From Bacillus sp. X1(2014) (GTDB lineage: Bacteria > Bacillota > Bacilli > Bacillales_B > DSM-18226), in the NCBI RefSeq assembly GCF_007678255.1, contig NZ_VEED01000002.1:496001-560000 (forward strand): a DNA stretch of 64,000 nucleotides. The letters run 5' to 3'. This document shows positions 8,799 through 17,417 of the stretch, piece after piece. Each line of letters opens with the position of its first letter. The stretch's first letter is position 1. A program made the translations under genes and the position numbers. Under the pieces are notes generated by a model that did no database searches, was not told the DNA's origin, and saw only the letters and a list, made by a program, of their open reading frames with translations.

Positions 8799-8922
8799 TT
8801 AGAGGGATGTTATTCTTTTTGGTTCCATAAAGTTTTATATAATGCCGTAAAGTCTTGATTTAATGCACTTTTTAAAAAGTAATATATCAATTTATCTAGT
8901 TTAATATAAAAATATCTAATCC

Positions 8923-8939
8923 GTGACCAAGGTGTGACC
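8923..8939. repeat. Possible integrase arm-type site, left
   Basis: GTGACC occurs twice, 11 bases apart. It matches 13 of 17 bases with a motif at 25989-26005, also inside the island next to the attachment core and in the same orientation. A role as integrase arm site is speculative. Confidence 0.3.
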
Positions 8940-9283
8940 CTTTTTCTTACCTTATATTAATGGGAGAAAACAAGAAATTGAGGAGGTTTATATAAACCTC
9001 CTCTTCTTCCATTTGTCACCCAAAAGGAGAATGAGTATAAAAGAACCTGTAAGCCCAACCCAGTCAATGATAGATATACTTTATGATTACAGTTTAATTA
9101 TGAAAGTATTGTTAACAAGGATTTTCAATAAGTCTATTATAATTGAATTTGTATTATAAGAAACAGTTTGCACAAATTTGTCCACAATTTTCCAAGAAAT
9201 ACTCGTTCAAAAAAGGGTACTTTTTCAAGCACAATGAAGGAACTAAAAAGAATTCGAGATAACATCTACTATCTCGAATTTAT

Positions 9284-9865
9284 CTATATTGATGTAAGTT
9301 CCTGAACAGACCGTTGTACCTGAACCTTATCAAAATGCTCTCCGATGAACACAGCTACTTGTTCTACTGACTGTTGTGGGTTAATTTTTACAGTTTCAAC
9401 TTCTCTGTAGGCATATTGAAACAAATAATACTCATGATCCTGTGCGAATTTAACCACCCCTTTTGCGCGATACACTTCAGTAGGTATTTTACTAAACAGT
9501 TTCTCGAATTTCTGACGATCGACCACCCCATCGAATCGATGAGTATAAGTCATGACGTGATTATGCGTACGATGTTGTGAATGCTCTTTCGTTTTTTCAA
9601 TAGAGGGCTCCTGCTGCTCATTCTGATCGTAAAGATCAGCTTCTCTATGGATAGAATTAAACATTAGGCACATATCTATGTCACAACGCACTGTTTCTAT
9701 AATCTTTACATGCTGATTTAATTTTTCAAGTATGTTCTTGACTTCGTTGATATATTCATCTGGGAGTTGGTCAGTTTTATTTAGCAGTATCAAATCGGCA
9801 CAACGAATTTGTTCCTCCATAAGGCGAAGGCTCTTGCCTCTTTCACGATGTGCGAGTGCAAGGTA
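9284..9865 (-). pseudogene. 5'-truncated COG0523 GTPase gene
   Basis: The frame is open from just after an in-frame TGA at 9866-9868. It reads a C-terminal COG0523 (CobW/ZagA) fragment of about 193 codons: ADLILLNKTD (the NKxD guanine-binding motif), a His-containing linker (HSQHRTHNH) and the C-terminal domain with YRAKGVVKF. The N-terminal P-loop (GxxGxGKT) and the CxCC metal motif are absent, so GTPase function is lost. An internal ATG at 9820 could start a 178-residue product, but no ribosome site supports it. It lies downstream of folE2 and is a decayed fourth paralog in the island. Confidence 0.85.
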
Positions 9866-10039
9866 TCACTTTCTTTTCATCTTCCTCTCTAATTCCTTAA
9901 ATTAGTACTAGACTAGCTTACCTAACGTTAAATGTATTGATATTATTTGATATGTAAAGTTTGATCTTTATCGATGTTTCAACTACATTAGATTTACAAA
10001 ATCGCTATTCCCTCACCCTAATAAATAAGGTTGAAAGTA

Positions 10040-10945
10040 TTAATTAGTTGTTTTATTGAATGATACAGATGCATACGCATCGTGAAGATGGATGGATTCT
10101 TCATTACGACATTCTACTTTAAATGATTGGACAAATGGTACTTCATATAGGTCTGCAGCCACAAGGCGAACCATGTCCTCGACAAAGCGAGGATTTTCAT
10201 AAGCTTTTTCAGTCACTATTTTTTCATCGGGACGTTTTAAAATCGGGTGAATTACAGCACTGGCGTTGGATTGAGCAGCGTTTAACAAAGTAACTTTCCA
10301 GTCAATCGATTCATCATAATCATCCGTTAACAACACATTCATTTTAATGAACCCCCGTTGATTATGAGCACTGTACTCACTAATTTCCTTGGAGCAAGGG
10401 CATAAGGTGGTTACCGTACAGTTTAATTCAACCTTTCTTTCTACAATCTTTCCATTTCGATACGAAAACAAGATTCTTGCATCAGCACTGTTCAATCCTG
10501 TAAGACGAGATGAAGGGGCTGTTTGTTCATAAAACCAAGGGAAACTTACTTCTAGTTTTGCATCCTTTTGGCCCAAACGTTCTGATAAATCTTTAATAAA
10601 ATCGGATAGTTTCGAAAAGGTTAAGGTAAATCCTTGTCTTCGATACAGCTCCAATTGTTCTGTAAAACGACTCATATTTGTTCCCTTTACATTATGAGGA
10701 ATAGTAGATGTCAGCGTAAAGGTAGCAATAGTAGTTTGCGTTAGTGGCTCTATCGTTGAGATAACAGTAACAGGAGTTTTAACATTTGTAATACCAACGG
10801 CATCTAGTCCAAACAAGAAATTTTTCTTCATATTTTGTAAATCTAACATCTTTTCTTTTTCGCTTGGCTTCGTTTTTAATCCTGGTTCTATGGAGCCAAA
10901 CAGCTTTAATCGCTCACTCTTCGAGGGAAGTTTAAAATCTTTCAT
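10040..10945 (-). CDS. folE2: GTP cyclohydrolase IB (zinc-independent)
   Basis: A 301-residue FolE2/COG1469 enzyme that makes 7,8-dihydroneopterin triphosphate from GTP, the first step of folate synthesis. FolE2 can use metals other than zinc and replaces the zinc enzyme FolE in starvation. In B. subtilis it is YciA, a member of the Zur regulon. Family segments are visible: CTVTTLCPCSKEISEYSAHNQRG, with the metal-binding cysteine region, then FVEDMVRLVA and FVQSFKVECRNEESIHLHDAYA near the end. I choose the start at 10945 (MKDFKLPSK) because AAGGAG lies 5 bases upstream. It follows moaB and dcd on the same strand, probably as one operon. Confidence 0.93.
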   Translation of the reverse strand: MKDFKLPSKSERLKLFGSIEPGLKTKPSEKEKMLDLQNMKKNFLFGLDAVGITNVKTPVTVISTIEPLTQTTIATFTLTSTIPHNVKGTNMSRFTEQLELYRRQGFTLTFSKLSDFIKDLSERLGQKDAKLEVSFPWFYEQTAPSSRLTGLNSADARILFSYRNGKIVERKVELNCTVTTLCPCSKEISEYSAHNQRGFIKMNVLLTDDYDESIDWKVTLLNAAQSNASAVIHPILKRPDEKIVTEKAYENPRFVEDMVRLVAADLYEVPFVQSFKVECRNEESIHLHDAYASVSFNKTTN

Positions 10946-10999
10946 ACATACTCCTTTATAATTCAATAAGCAATACATAACTATTAAATTATTACCATT

Positions 11000-11527
11000 T
11001 TAATAACTCTCCATTTTGGAGTCTTTACGTATTTCTCTGACTAAATGGGATATCTCTGGTATAATGAGTTTTTCCATAGCTAGTTTGACTGCCCCACTAG
11101 ATCCTGGCATAGAAAAAATAGCAGTATTATAAGCTACACCGGCAACGGCTCTGCTTAAAATCGCTGCAGATCCAATATCCTCTAAATAACTGAGCATTCG
11201 GAATATCTCCCCAAATCCTGTCAGTTCCTTTTCTAATAAACTTTGAACAACCTCCACTGTAACATCACGACTTGCAATACCTGTTCCACCATTTATTAAG
11301 ACAACATCAATCTCTTGTTCAAGACATCCCTTTTTAATTGCTTCTTCAATTACCTCAAAATCATCTGTAACGATTTCATAATCATGTATTATATGAGAAT
11401 TTCCTTCTAACAACCTGATAATTAAGTTTTCACTTTTATCTGTATCGTTGGTCCGTGTGTCACTGACTGTGATGACTTTGCAATTTACTTTTTTAGGCGA
11501 TTCTTTCTTATGCTGCTCAACGCCCAT
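11000..11527 (-). CDS. moaB: MoaB/MogA-family molybdopterin protein
   Basis: A 175-residue protein of the MoaB/MogA fold, which adenylylates molybdopterin during molybdenum cofactor assembly. Visible motifs are VITVSDTR (about 19-26), VLINGGTGIASRD (about 76-88) and FSMPGSSGAVKLAMEK (about 141-156). An AAAGGAGGG site precedes the ATG. It lies between dcd and folE2 with gaps of 83 and 54 bases. Why it travels with zinc-sparing genes is unclear. A molybdoenzyme, the formate-dehydrogenase-like protein at 49-51 kb, occurs elsewhere in the window. Confidence 0.9.
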   Translation of the reverse strand: MGVEQHKKESPKKVNCKVITVSDTRTNDTDKSENLIIRLLEGNSHIIHDYEIVTDDFEVIEEAIKKGCLEQEIDVVLINGGTGIASRDVTVEVVQSLLEKELTGFGEIFRMLSYLEDIGSAAILSRAVAGVAYNTAIFSMPGSSGAVKLAMEKLIIPEISHLVREIRKDSKMESY

Positions 11528-11610
11528 TTTCTTTCCCTCCTTTTGATTACTTTTATCTTCATCTATTAGAGAACTAATCTCGCATTAAATCCAAAAATAG
11601 AGAGAAGAAG

Positions 11611-12186
11611 TTAATCAAATTCTTTAAATTTGTAGTTGTACCTCGAATTTAATTCTACAGATTCTTCATCTAAATAGACTCTGCTTTTAGTGGTCCTGTT
11701 TTGACAACAATATTTTCCCATATAGGGAGTCATTTCTTGATCTAAAGTAGCTAGGACCAACTGACAGATACGCATTCCTGCTTTTAATTCGATTGGAACA
11801 CGGTTAGCATTATAAAGTTCTAAAGTGATATGCCCTTCAAAACCTGGGTCCACCCATCCGGCATTTTGAATAAATAGACCTAATCTTCCAATGGAGCTTC
11901 TTCCTTCTACAAAAGCAGTCAAATTATTAGGTAAGCGGATCCACTCAAGGGCAGTTCCTAATACGAAGGATTGAGGTGGTATAATAATCGTATCTCTACA
12001 AAATTCTTTATAGTCGGCGGGTTTGTCAATTTTAATAAGTGGAACAACCTTTTCATCCACTGTTAAAAAATGATTGGATAACCTTAAATCAACAGAAGCA
12101 GGCTGTAGTTGCAACTGTGATAAAGGCTCAATCATTAGCTCCTTCTCTTTTAACTTCTTCAAAATGGTCTTATCAGAAAGTATCAC
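11611..12186 (-). CDS. dcd: dCTP deaminase
   Basis: A 191-residue dCTP deaminase of the trimeric dUTPase fold, converting dCTP to dUTP on the way to dTMP. The catalytic region reads [12 protein letters not shown] (about 103-114) and [20 protein letters not shown] (about 118-137), matching the Ser, Arg and Glu of the E. coli enzyme. The GTG start at 12186 has GGAGG upstream. Bacilli usually make dUMP with the zinc enzyme dCMP deaminase (ComEB family), while Dcd needs no catalytic zinc. In this setting it makes sense as a zinc-sparing bypass (inference). No clear Zur box lies right before it. Confidence 0.92.
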   Translation of the reverse strand: MILSDKTILKKLKEKELMIEPLSQLQLQPASVDLRLSNHFLTVDEKVVPLIKIDKPADYKEFCRDTIIIPPQSFVLGTALEWIRLPNNLTAFVEGRSSIGRLGLFIQNAGWVDPGFEGHITLELYNANRVPIELKAGMRICQLVLATLDQEMTPYMGKYCCQNRTTKSRVYLDEESVELNSRYNYKFKEFD

Positions 12187-12308
12187 ACTCTAACCTCCTA
12201 TCTTTTCCTATTTGCTTTTGCCCAAAATGCTTAGGTTAGTAGAATTCTATTATTCTATGAAGAAGTATTATTAGTGTATTGTTCCCTTTAAAGTGATTGT
12301 AAAAAGTA

Positions 12309-12333
12309 TGCGCCTTTGTCGAATAAAGGCGCA
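12309..12333 (-). terminator. Terminator between rpmG and dcd
   Basis: TGCGCCTTT / AAAGGCGCA 9-bp stem with a 7-base loop. On the minus strand it is followed by TACTTTTTAC. It separates zagA-rpmG from dcd-moaB-folE2. Confidence 0.7.
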
Positions 12334-12373
12334 CAAGGGATAAAACGTTATATCCTAATTACTTAAATCTTTT

Positions 12374-12526
12374 TTATTTTGTTTCGCGATGTAATGTATG
12401 TCTTTTTAAACGAGGGCAATACTTCTTTAATTCCAATCGATCTGGATGTGTTCGTTTATTTTTGGTTGTAATGTAATTTCGATCACCTGTTTCTGTACAT
12501 GCTAAAGTTATTTTTACTCTCATCAT
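12374..12526 (-). CDS. rpmG: Ribosomal protein L33, zinc-independent form
   Basis: A 49-50 residue L33 read on the minus strand ([17 protein letters not shown] at the start, [10 protein letters not shown] at the end). It has only two isolated cysteines and none of the four-cysteine zinc ribbon of the C+ form. Such C- paralogs replace the zinc form during starvation and release its zinc, and they are Zur targets in Bacillus. AGGAGG lies upstream of a double ATG, so either can be the start. It begins 21 bases after zagA and is probably co-transcribed with it. Confidence 0.93.
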   Translation of the reverse strand: MMRVKITLACTETGDRNYITTKNKRTHPDRLELKKYCPRLKRHTLHRETK

Positions 12527-12546
12527 AAATTCCTCCTAATTTTGTT

Positions 12547-13728
12547 TTATGCTTCCACAAATGGCGGTAGTGGATCTTTAAATTTAGACCACTCTACCGT
12601 TAGTTCATCTTCGGTTAACAAACAGTCATCAAGAGTTTTTTCAATCTCTTCCTGGTCCATGTCGATTCCAATCATAACAAGCTCTGTTAATCGATCACCA
12701 TAAACTTCATCCCATCTATCCAATAATTCAGGGTCTTCCTGAAAAATCTCTTGTTGTTCCTCTTTAGGGTAGGCTGCAATCCACTCTCCAGCCCCTTGAA
12801 ATGTGATGGACGGGCCAGCTTGTGAAAGCAATGCTACTGTATTATTGCGGGATGCCAGCCATATGAAGCCTTTTGCCCGAACAACTTCCACTGGCCACTC
12901 TTCTAACCAGTTCATTAATCTTTCCGGATGAAAAGGAAGGCGTCTGCGATAAACGAAAGATGTGATTCCATACTCCTCTGTTTCCGGTATATGTTCATTA
13001 TTTAATTCTTTTATCCAGCCGGCACCTTGGCTTGCTTTTTCAAAATCAAATCGTTCTGTATCTAACACTTGTTCCAGTGGAACTCTGGAATGATCTGTTT
13101 CAATAATGCAAGCATCCGGATTTAGTTTTTGAAGGACTGACTTTAATTCACGTCTATCTTCTTTTTCTATCAAGTCCACTTTATTTAATAAAATAACGTT
13201 GGCAAACTCGATTTGGTCAAATAACAAATCGACTACTTCCCTTTTATCGCTTTCATCAGTCCCTTGTTTCCGATCAAGCAGGCTTTCACCGGAGGAAAAA
13301 TCATGCCAGAAACGATTCGCGTCAACCACAGTCACCATCGTATCCAGTCTGCAAAAAGCCGATAAATCAATTCCTAAATTTTCATCAACGTAGGTAAACG
13401 TCTGGGCAACGGGGATTGGCTCACTAATGCCGGTTGATTCAATCACAATGTAATCAATGTCTCCTAGAGAAGCAAGCTTCTCCACTTCTTTGATTAAATC
13501 TTCCCTCAGCGTGCAGCAAATACATCCATTCTGCATTTCCACCAGTTTCTCTTCTGTACGCAAAAAGCCTCCCTGCTTTACTAAAGACGCATCTATATTG
13601 ACTTCACTCATATCATTAACAATCACAGCAACCTTTTTATTTTCCCGATTAGCTAAAATGTGATTTAATAATGTCGTTTTTCCTGCTCCTAAATATCCAC
13701 TTAATACGGTTACTGGTATTTTCTTCAC
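12547..13728 (-). CDS. zagA: COG0523 GTPase zinc metallochaperone, ZagA/YciC type
   Basis: A 393-residue protein close in length and layout to B. subtilis YciC/ZagA, a Zur-controlled GTP-dependent zinc chaperone that supports FolE. The P-loop is [11 protein letters not shown] (about 11-21), the metal motif is [11 protein letters not shown] (about 68-78), [11 protein letters not shown] follows near 95, and the guanine motif is [10 protein letters not shown] (about 177-186). The C-terminal CobW domain shows [11 protein letters not shown]. The start is GTG with GGAGAA upstream. A Zur-like site at 13749-13763 lies directly before it. Its folate-pathway partner folE2 is encoded downstream. Confidence 0.92.
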   Translation of the reverse strand: MKKIPVTVLSGYLGAGKTTLLNHILANRENKKVAVIVNDMSEVNIDASLVKQGGFLRTEEKLVEMQNGCICCTLREDLIKEVEKLASLGDIDYIVIESTGISEPIPVAQTFTYVDENLGIDLSAFCRLDTMVTVVDANRFWHDFSSGESLLDRKQGTDESDKREVVDLLFDQIEFANVILLNKVDLIEKEDRRELKSVLQKLNPDACIIETDHSRVPLEQVLDTERFDFEKASQGAGWIKELNNEHIPETEEYGITSFVYRRRLPFHPERLMNWLEEWPVEVVRAKGFIWLASRNNTVALLSQAGPSITFQGAGEWIAAYPKEEQQEIFQEDPELLDRWDEVYGDRLTELVMIGIDMDQEEIEKTLDDCLLTEDELTVEWSKFKDPLPPFVEA

Positions 13729-13748
13729 TTTTATTTCTCCTCTTTAAA

Positions 13749-13763
13749 CCTGAATGATTACGA
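13749..13763. promoter_or_regulatory. Zur-box-like site before zagA
   Basis: The right half ATTACGA is perfect and followed by TTT; the left half is degenerate (4 of 7). Consensus used: TCGTAATNATTACGA. Confidence 0.6.
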
Positions 13764-13817
13764 TTTAGATGATATACCTTTACACCTAATCATTTGATTT
13801 TTTCTTTCCATACGAAA

Positions 13818-14819
13818 TTAAGATATCGAAAATTGGGAAGCATAGGAGTCTTGAATAGTCATAATGTCTATATCTTTCCCAATTAACACCATACAAGGAT
13901 CTAATGTAATTTTTAGCGGAAAATCCCCTATGTGAACTTGATTCGAACTGTATTGAAATGGATACAATCCCGGTTTATCTTGCAAGTATATGTATCCTTT
14001 TCCCCGCATAATCCCTTCTGGCAATGACTTTAACCATTTCTTTAGTTGTCTTTTTGTTACAGAAGGCACATCTTGAAATGTTATGGTTTTAATGCTGGTG
14101 TGCTGTACATGATCATGATGGTGTTTATGGTGATTACAAGAAGAATGCAGGGAATCCCCACAACAATTTGTTTGATGTTGATGTGAAAAGACAGTCGTGT
14201 TCGATCGTTTTTGTAATAATTCTCTTAGATCAACATTTCCATATGAAGTTTTTATTACCGGTGTATTGGTATTTAGCAGCTTACTTATTTTCACTTCAAT
14301 TTTTTGTAATTGTTTTTCTTTCACAAGATCAACTTTATTGAGAACAACCATTGTTGCCCCCTTAATTTGGTTTTTAAGCAAATCACGAATGGTTTTCGAA
14401 GTAAATATATCTTGATTATCTAAGTATGCATTTGCATCAATCATACTAATGACGGATTGTATGTCAATCGAATTCACAAAAGGGGGACTGGCGATTACTT
14501 CTACGATCTCTAACGGATTGGCAACTCCTGTTCCTTCAACCAATAATACATCTATCGGTTTTTCCATGTGTGACTCTACCAGAGTTGTTAAGGTAGCTTT
14601 TAAATCCTCTTGAATGGAACAACAGATACATCCATCCAATAACTCAAATACATTTTCGTCTTCAAACAAGTGATTTTCAACATTCACACTTCCTAGCTCA
14701 TTTAAGAGAATGGCAGCCTTCTTTTTTTGTGATTTAGAATATTTTAATAAATGTAGCAGTAATGTTGTTTTTCCGCTTCCCAAAAATCCTGAAATAATAT
14801 AAGTCGGTATTTTTTTCAA
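13818..14819 (-). CDS. COG0523 GTPase with His-rich metal loop
   Basis: A 333-residue COG0523 protein. The P-loop GFLGSGKTTLLLHLL lies at about 11-25, the metal motif DGCICCSIQED at about 62-72, and the guanine motif VVLNKVDL at about 175. A His-rich stretch (CNHHKHHHDH, about 225-234), also containing cysteines, is a likely zinc store or relay. The C-terminal domain keeps MRGKGYIYL. TTG start with GAGGAGG 7 bases upstream. A nearly perfect Zur box (14944-14958) precedes it, so it should be induced by zinc starvation. Its client protein is unknown. Confidence 0.9.
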   Translation of the reverse strand: MKKIPTYIISGFLGSGKTTLLLHLLKYSKSQKKKAAILLNELGSVNVENHLFEDENVFELLDGCICCSIQEDLKATLTTLVESHMEKPIDVLLVEGTGVANPLEIVEVIASPPFVNSIDIQSVISMIDANAYLDNQDIFTSKTIRDLLKNQIKGATMVVLNKVDLVKEKQLQKIEVKISKLLNTNTPVIKTSYGNVDLRELLQKRSNTTVFSHQHQTNCCGDSLHSSCNHHKHHHDHVQHTSIKTITFQDVPSVTKRQLKKWLKSLPEGIMRGKGYIYLQDKPGLYPFQYSSNQVHIGDFPLKITLDPCMVLIGKDIDIMTIQDSYASQFSIS

Positions 14820-14943
14820 AATAATCCTCCTCGAATATCAATTGGATAATAAAACCTAAAATTTAGTCTTATATTACAACTTAAATGACCAACATCACCC
14901 ATAAATAATTGATAAACACCCCATTCTCCCAGCGGAATCGAAA

Positions 14944-14958
14944 TCGTAACCATTACGA
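14944..14958. promoter_or_regulatory. Zur box between divergent COG0523 genes
   Basis: TCGTAACCATTACGA, 14 of 15 to the consensus, flanked by AAA and TTT. It is placed to control the minus-strand gene starting at 14819. Confidence 0.85.
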
Positions 14959-15198
14959 TTTATATGATAGCAATTGTTAATTTACCACTTTTTTATTTTT
15001 TGAGCAAGTTCTTTGTTAAAAATATTAAAATTATTTGTACCTTTGTGTAATAACGTAAGTTCTGTAATTTGGGCTCGTATGGTATGTACTCCTTAAACCT
15101 GAATAAGACAGCATGTCCCCTACTTATTGATTGAACCCATGTTTATCCAAATTATGTTGCAAATGGATTAAACATAGGTTAAAATAACATCATTTAAA

Positions 15199-15213
15199 TC
15201 GTAATGATTTCGT
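15199..15213. promoter_or_regulatory. Zur-box-like site
   Basis: TCGTAATGATTTCGT; the left half is perfect, the right half has two changes. It lies 100 bases from a similar site at 15299. Confidence 0.65.
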
Positions 15214-15298
15214 TTTATCTCTAATAAGTTGTAAATACAAGGAAAGGATGTAATAGGTGTAGTAAAAAAATCGAGTAAAGACAGCTATCGATTTTAAA

Positions 15299-15313
15299 TC
15301 GTAATGATTTCGA
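15299..15313. promoter_or_regulatory. Zur box before the ferredoxin-like gene
   Basis: TCGTAATGATTTCGA with AAA and TTT flanks, 14 of 15 to consensus. It lies 22 bases before the likely ATG at 15336. The 14820-15335 gap holds three such sites and no further gene. Confidence 0.8.
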
Positions 15314-15335
15314 TTTAAAGAAAGGAATGAAAAAT

Positions 15336-15728
15336 ATGGCTACATGGGATTTAAGTAAGACTAAAAATCATGTTCTAATATGTAATGGGAGCAGCTGCAG
15401 CCGGGTGGGTGCAGAGGAACTAACACAAGCAATTCGTAAAGAAATCTCAGACCGAAATGCAGACGACGCTATCCATACAACCCGAACTCGTTGCAATGGA
15501 AGATGCCAAGATAAATGTGTTGTCATCTCCTATCCTAATGGGACTTGGTATAAAGATTTAAAACCTGAGGATTCCTCCATCTTCATTGATTCCCTTCTTG
15601 CCGGTAAGGATTATAAAGAAAAGATAAGCCATTTATTTAATAGTGAAGGTTTTGAACGAGTAAACGGAGTAGTCACCGGGATACAAAAAGACAAAGAAAA
15701 AGTAAGCAAAGTGTCGAAAATACTTTAA
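15336..15728 (+). CDS. Thioredoxin-like [2Fe-2S] ferredoxin-type protein
   Basis: About 130 residues. The pattern CNGSSCSRVGA (about 15-25) followed by TRCNGRCQDKCVV (about 51-63) matches the thioredoxin-like [2Fe-2S] ferredoxin family, including NuoE/HoxE-type domains. The remaining C-terminus is Lys-rich. I choose the ATG at 15336 because AAAGGA lies 9 bases upstream, while the ATG at 15327 would have no spacing. Zur boxes precede it and a COG0523 gene follows 15 bases later, so the two form an operon. Its role in zinc starvation is unknown. The cysteines could bind iron-sulfur or zinc. Confidence 0.75.
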   Translation: MATWDLSKTKNHVLICNGSSCSRVGAEELTQAIRKEISDRNADDAIHTTRTRCNGRCQDKCVVISYPNGTWYKDLKPEDSSIFIDSLLAGKDYKEKISHLFNSEGFERVNGVVTGIQKDKEKVSKVSKIL

Positions 15729-15743
15729 AAGGTGTGGAAAATA

Positions 15744-16730
15744 ATGACTTTTGTAGGATCAAAGAAAATCCCAGTCACCATTCTGACTGGATATTTAGGT
15801 GCAGGAAAAACAACACTTTTAAATCGAATATTAACGGAAAAGCATAACCAAAAGATTGCGGTTATTGTAAATGAATATGGAGAAGTTGGAATCGACAATC
15901 AGCTAGTGGTTGGTGCAAATGAAGAAATTTTAGAAATGAACAATGGCTGCATCTGTTGTACAGTACGTGGGGATTTAATTCGCATTTTACGTACACTCGT
16001 TTTTTCAATGGAACAAGGAAAAACGAGCTTTAATCGAGTTTTGATTGAAACTACGGGATTAGCGGATCCTGCTCCAGTTGCCCAAACATTCTTTATGGAT
16101 GAATTACTTTCCGAAAAATTTGAAGTGGACAGTATTATAACCGTAGTCGATAGCAAGCATATTACAAAACATTTGGATAGTCATGATGAAGCGCAGGAAC
16201 AAATTGCCTTTGCAGATGTCATCATTTTAAATAAAACAGATTTAGTTTCGGAAGATGATTTAACTATGTTGGAACGAAGGATTAATCAAATGAATCCAAC
16301 AGCAAAAAGATTGCATGCAGAAAATTGCAATATAAAGCTAGAAAATATTTTAGGTATTCACACATTTGATGTGAACCGAAAGCTTGAAATTGATCCCCAT
16401 TTCTTAGAGGATCATCATCATCACGACCATGATGATAAGGTGTCATCAGTTGCTTTTCAAGAAGAAAAACCCCTTGATCTTGACAAGGTAGATAAATGGA
16501 TGAGTTACCTTATTCAAGAGAAAGGGGAAGACTTATTACGCTATAAAGGTATACTTTATGTTAAAGGTATACAAGAACGGATTGTTTTTCAGGGACTTCA
16601 TATGCTGTTTTCAGGACGACCTGATAGGCAATGGAAAGAGAATGAAAAAAGAATCAGTGAACTCGTTTTTATTGGTAAGGATTTAAATAAAGAAGAATTA
16701 GAACAGCAATTTAAAAATTGCATTGCATAG
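15744..16730 (+). CDS. COG0523 GTPase with His-rich loop
   Basis: A 328-residue COG0523 protein and the third intact paralog of the island. P-loop [11 protein letters not shown] (about 14-24), metal motif [11 protein letters not shown] (about 70-80), [10 protein letters not shown] near 104 and the guanine motif VIILNKTDL near 166. [10 protein letters not shown] stretch (about 223-231) is a likely metal-binding loop. The C-terminal domain reads [12 protein letters not shown]. The ATG at 15744 is preferred; a GTG at 15732 in frame is possible. It is in operon with the ferredoxin-like gene, under the Zur boxes at 15199 and 15299. Confidence 0.9.
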   Translation: MTFVGSKKIPVTILTGYLGAGKTTLLNRILTEKHNQKIAVIVNEYGEVGIDNQLVVGANEEILEMNNGCICCTVRGDLIRILRTLVFSMEQGKTSFNRVLIETTGLADPAPVAQTFFMDELLSEKFEVDSIITVVDSKHITKHLDSHDEAQEQIAFADVIILNKTDLVSEDDLTMLERRINQMNPTAKRLHAENCNIKLENILGIHTFDVNRKLEIDPHFLEDHHHHDHDDKVSSVAFQEEKPLDLDKVDKWMSYLIQEKGEDLLRYKGILYVKGIQERIVFQGLHMLFSGRPDRQWKENEKRISELVFIGKDLNKEELEQQFKNCIA

Positions 16731-16829
16731 CAAATTGACAAATCTCTTTATAATACTAACCATCAACTATCGGAATATTAGAAAGAAAAGTTATGTAAAG
16801 TTACGATAAAAGGGGGAAACATCTATACC

Positions 16830-17282
16830 ATGCTTGATAACCTGTACCGACAAGTTATCATGGACCATTATATTCACAAAAGAAATTTTAAGGAACTTTA
16901 CGGTAGTACAATCAGAAAAGTGCATTATAAAAACCCTACTTGTGGGGATGTAATGACTTTATTTATTGAACTTGACCAAAATCAGATACGGAACGCAGCG
17001 TTTATAGGGGAAGGCTGCAGCATTAGTATGGCATCTGCCTCGATGATGACGGAACTCATTAAACATAAATCAGTTAAAGAACTTTCATGCTTACGAACTG
17101 CTTTTGAACAGTTAATCCGATATGGAAATATAACTGAAGGGATTGACCTTGGTGACAGCCTATCACTTCAAGGGGTGCATCAGTTAAAAGCTAGACACAA
17201 TTGTGCATTAATGACCTGGCAAGCTTTAGATAAGATTTTAAAAAATGAAAAGGAATATTGTACTCCTTTAAGGAGTTATTAG
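16830..17282 (+). CDS. SufU-like iron-sulfur scaffold / sulfur acceptor protein
   Basis: A 150-residue SufU/IscU-family protein. It keeps the three conserved cysteines in NPTCGDVM (about 39-46), GEGCSISMASASMM (about 65-78) and RHNCALMTWQAL (about 125-136), with the Asp after the first. SufU binds zinc and receives persulfide from SufS. Finding a paralog in a zinc-starvation island is odd, because the standard SufU is itself a zinc protein. A GGGGG ribosome site lies 13 bases before the ATG, a longer spacing than usual. A terminator follows. It may be co-expressed with the COG0523 gene 99 bases upstream. Confidence 0.88.
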   Translation: MLDNLYRQVIMDHYIHKRNFKELYGSTIRKVHYKNPTCGDVMTLFIELDQNQIRNAAFIGEGCSISMASASMMTELIKHKSVKELSCLRTAFEQLIRYGNITEGIDLGDSLSLQGVHQLKARHNCALMTWQALDKILKNEKEYCTPLRSY

Positions 17283-17309
17283 TACTGGAAACTGATTACT
17301 ATTGCAAAA

Positions 17310-17356
17310 AAGAACAAAAAAACTAATTCCAACGGATTAGCTTTTTTGTTCTTTTA
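17310..17356 (+). terminator. Terminator after the sufU-like gene
   Basis: GAACAAAAAA-CTAAT / ATTAG-CTTTTTTGTTC long stem with an 8-base loop and a T-rich tail. On the minus strand it could also end the flavoprotein operon. Confidence 0.75.
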
Positions 17357-17417
17357 TTATGTTTTATTTTATTATAAATACTTTCAAATTAATAACCGAT
17401 AATAGAGGTATATTCTT

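Larger units (their letters stand above)
8397..9283. other. Long intergenic stretch holding the left island boundary
   Basis: No convincing gene in 887 bases. It holds a hairpin terminator (8686-8724), the left tRNA-Sec fragment (8734-8798) and a GTGACC direct-repeat motif at 8923-8939. Very short reading frames at 8600-8680 lack support. Confidence 0.7.
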
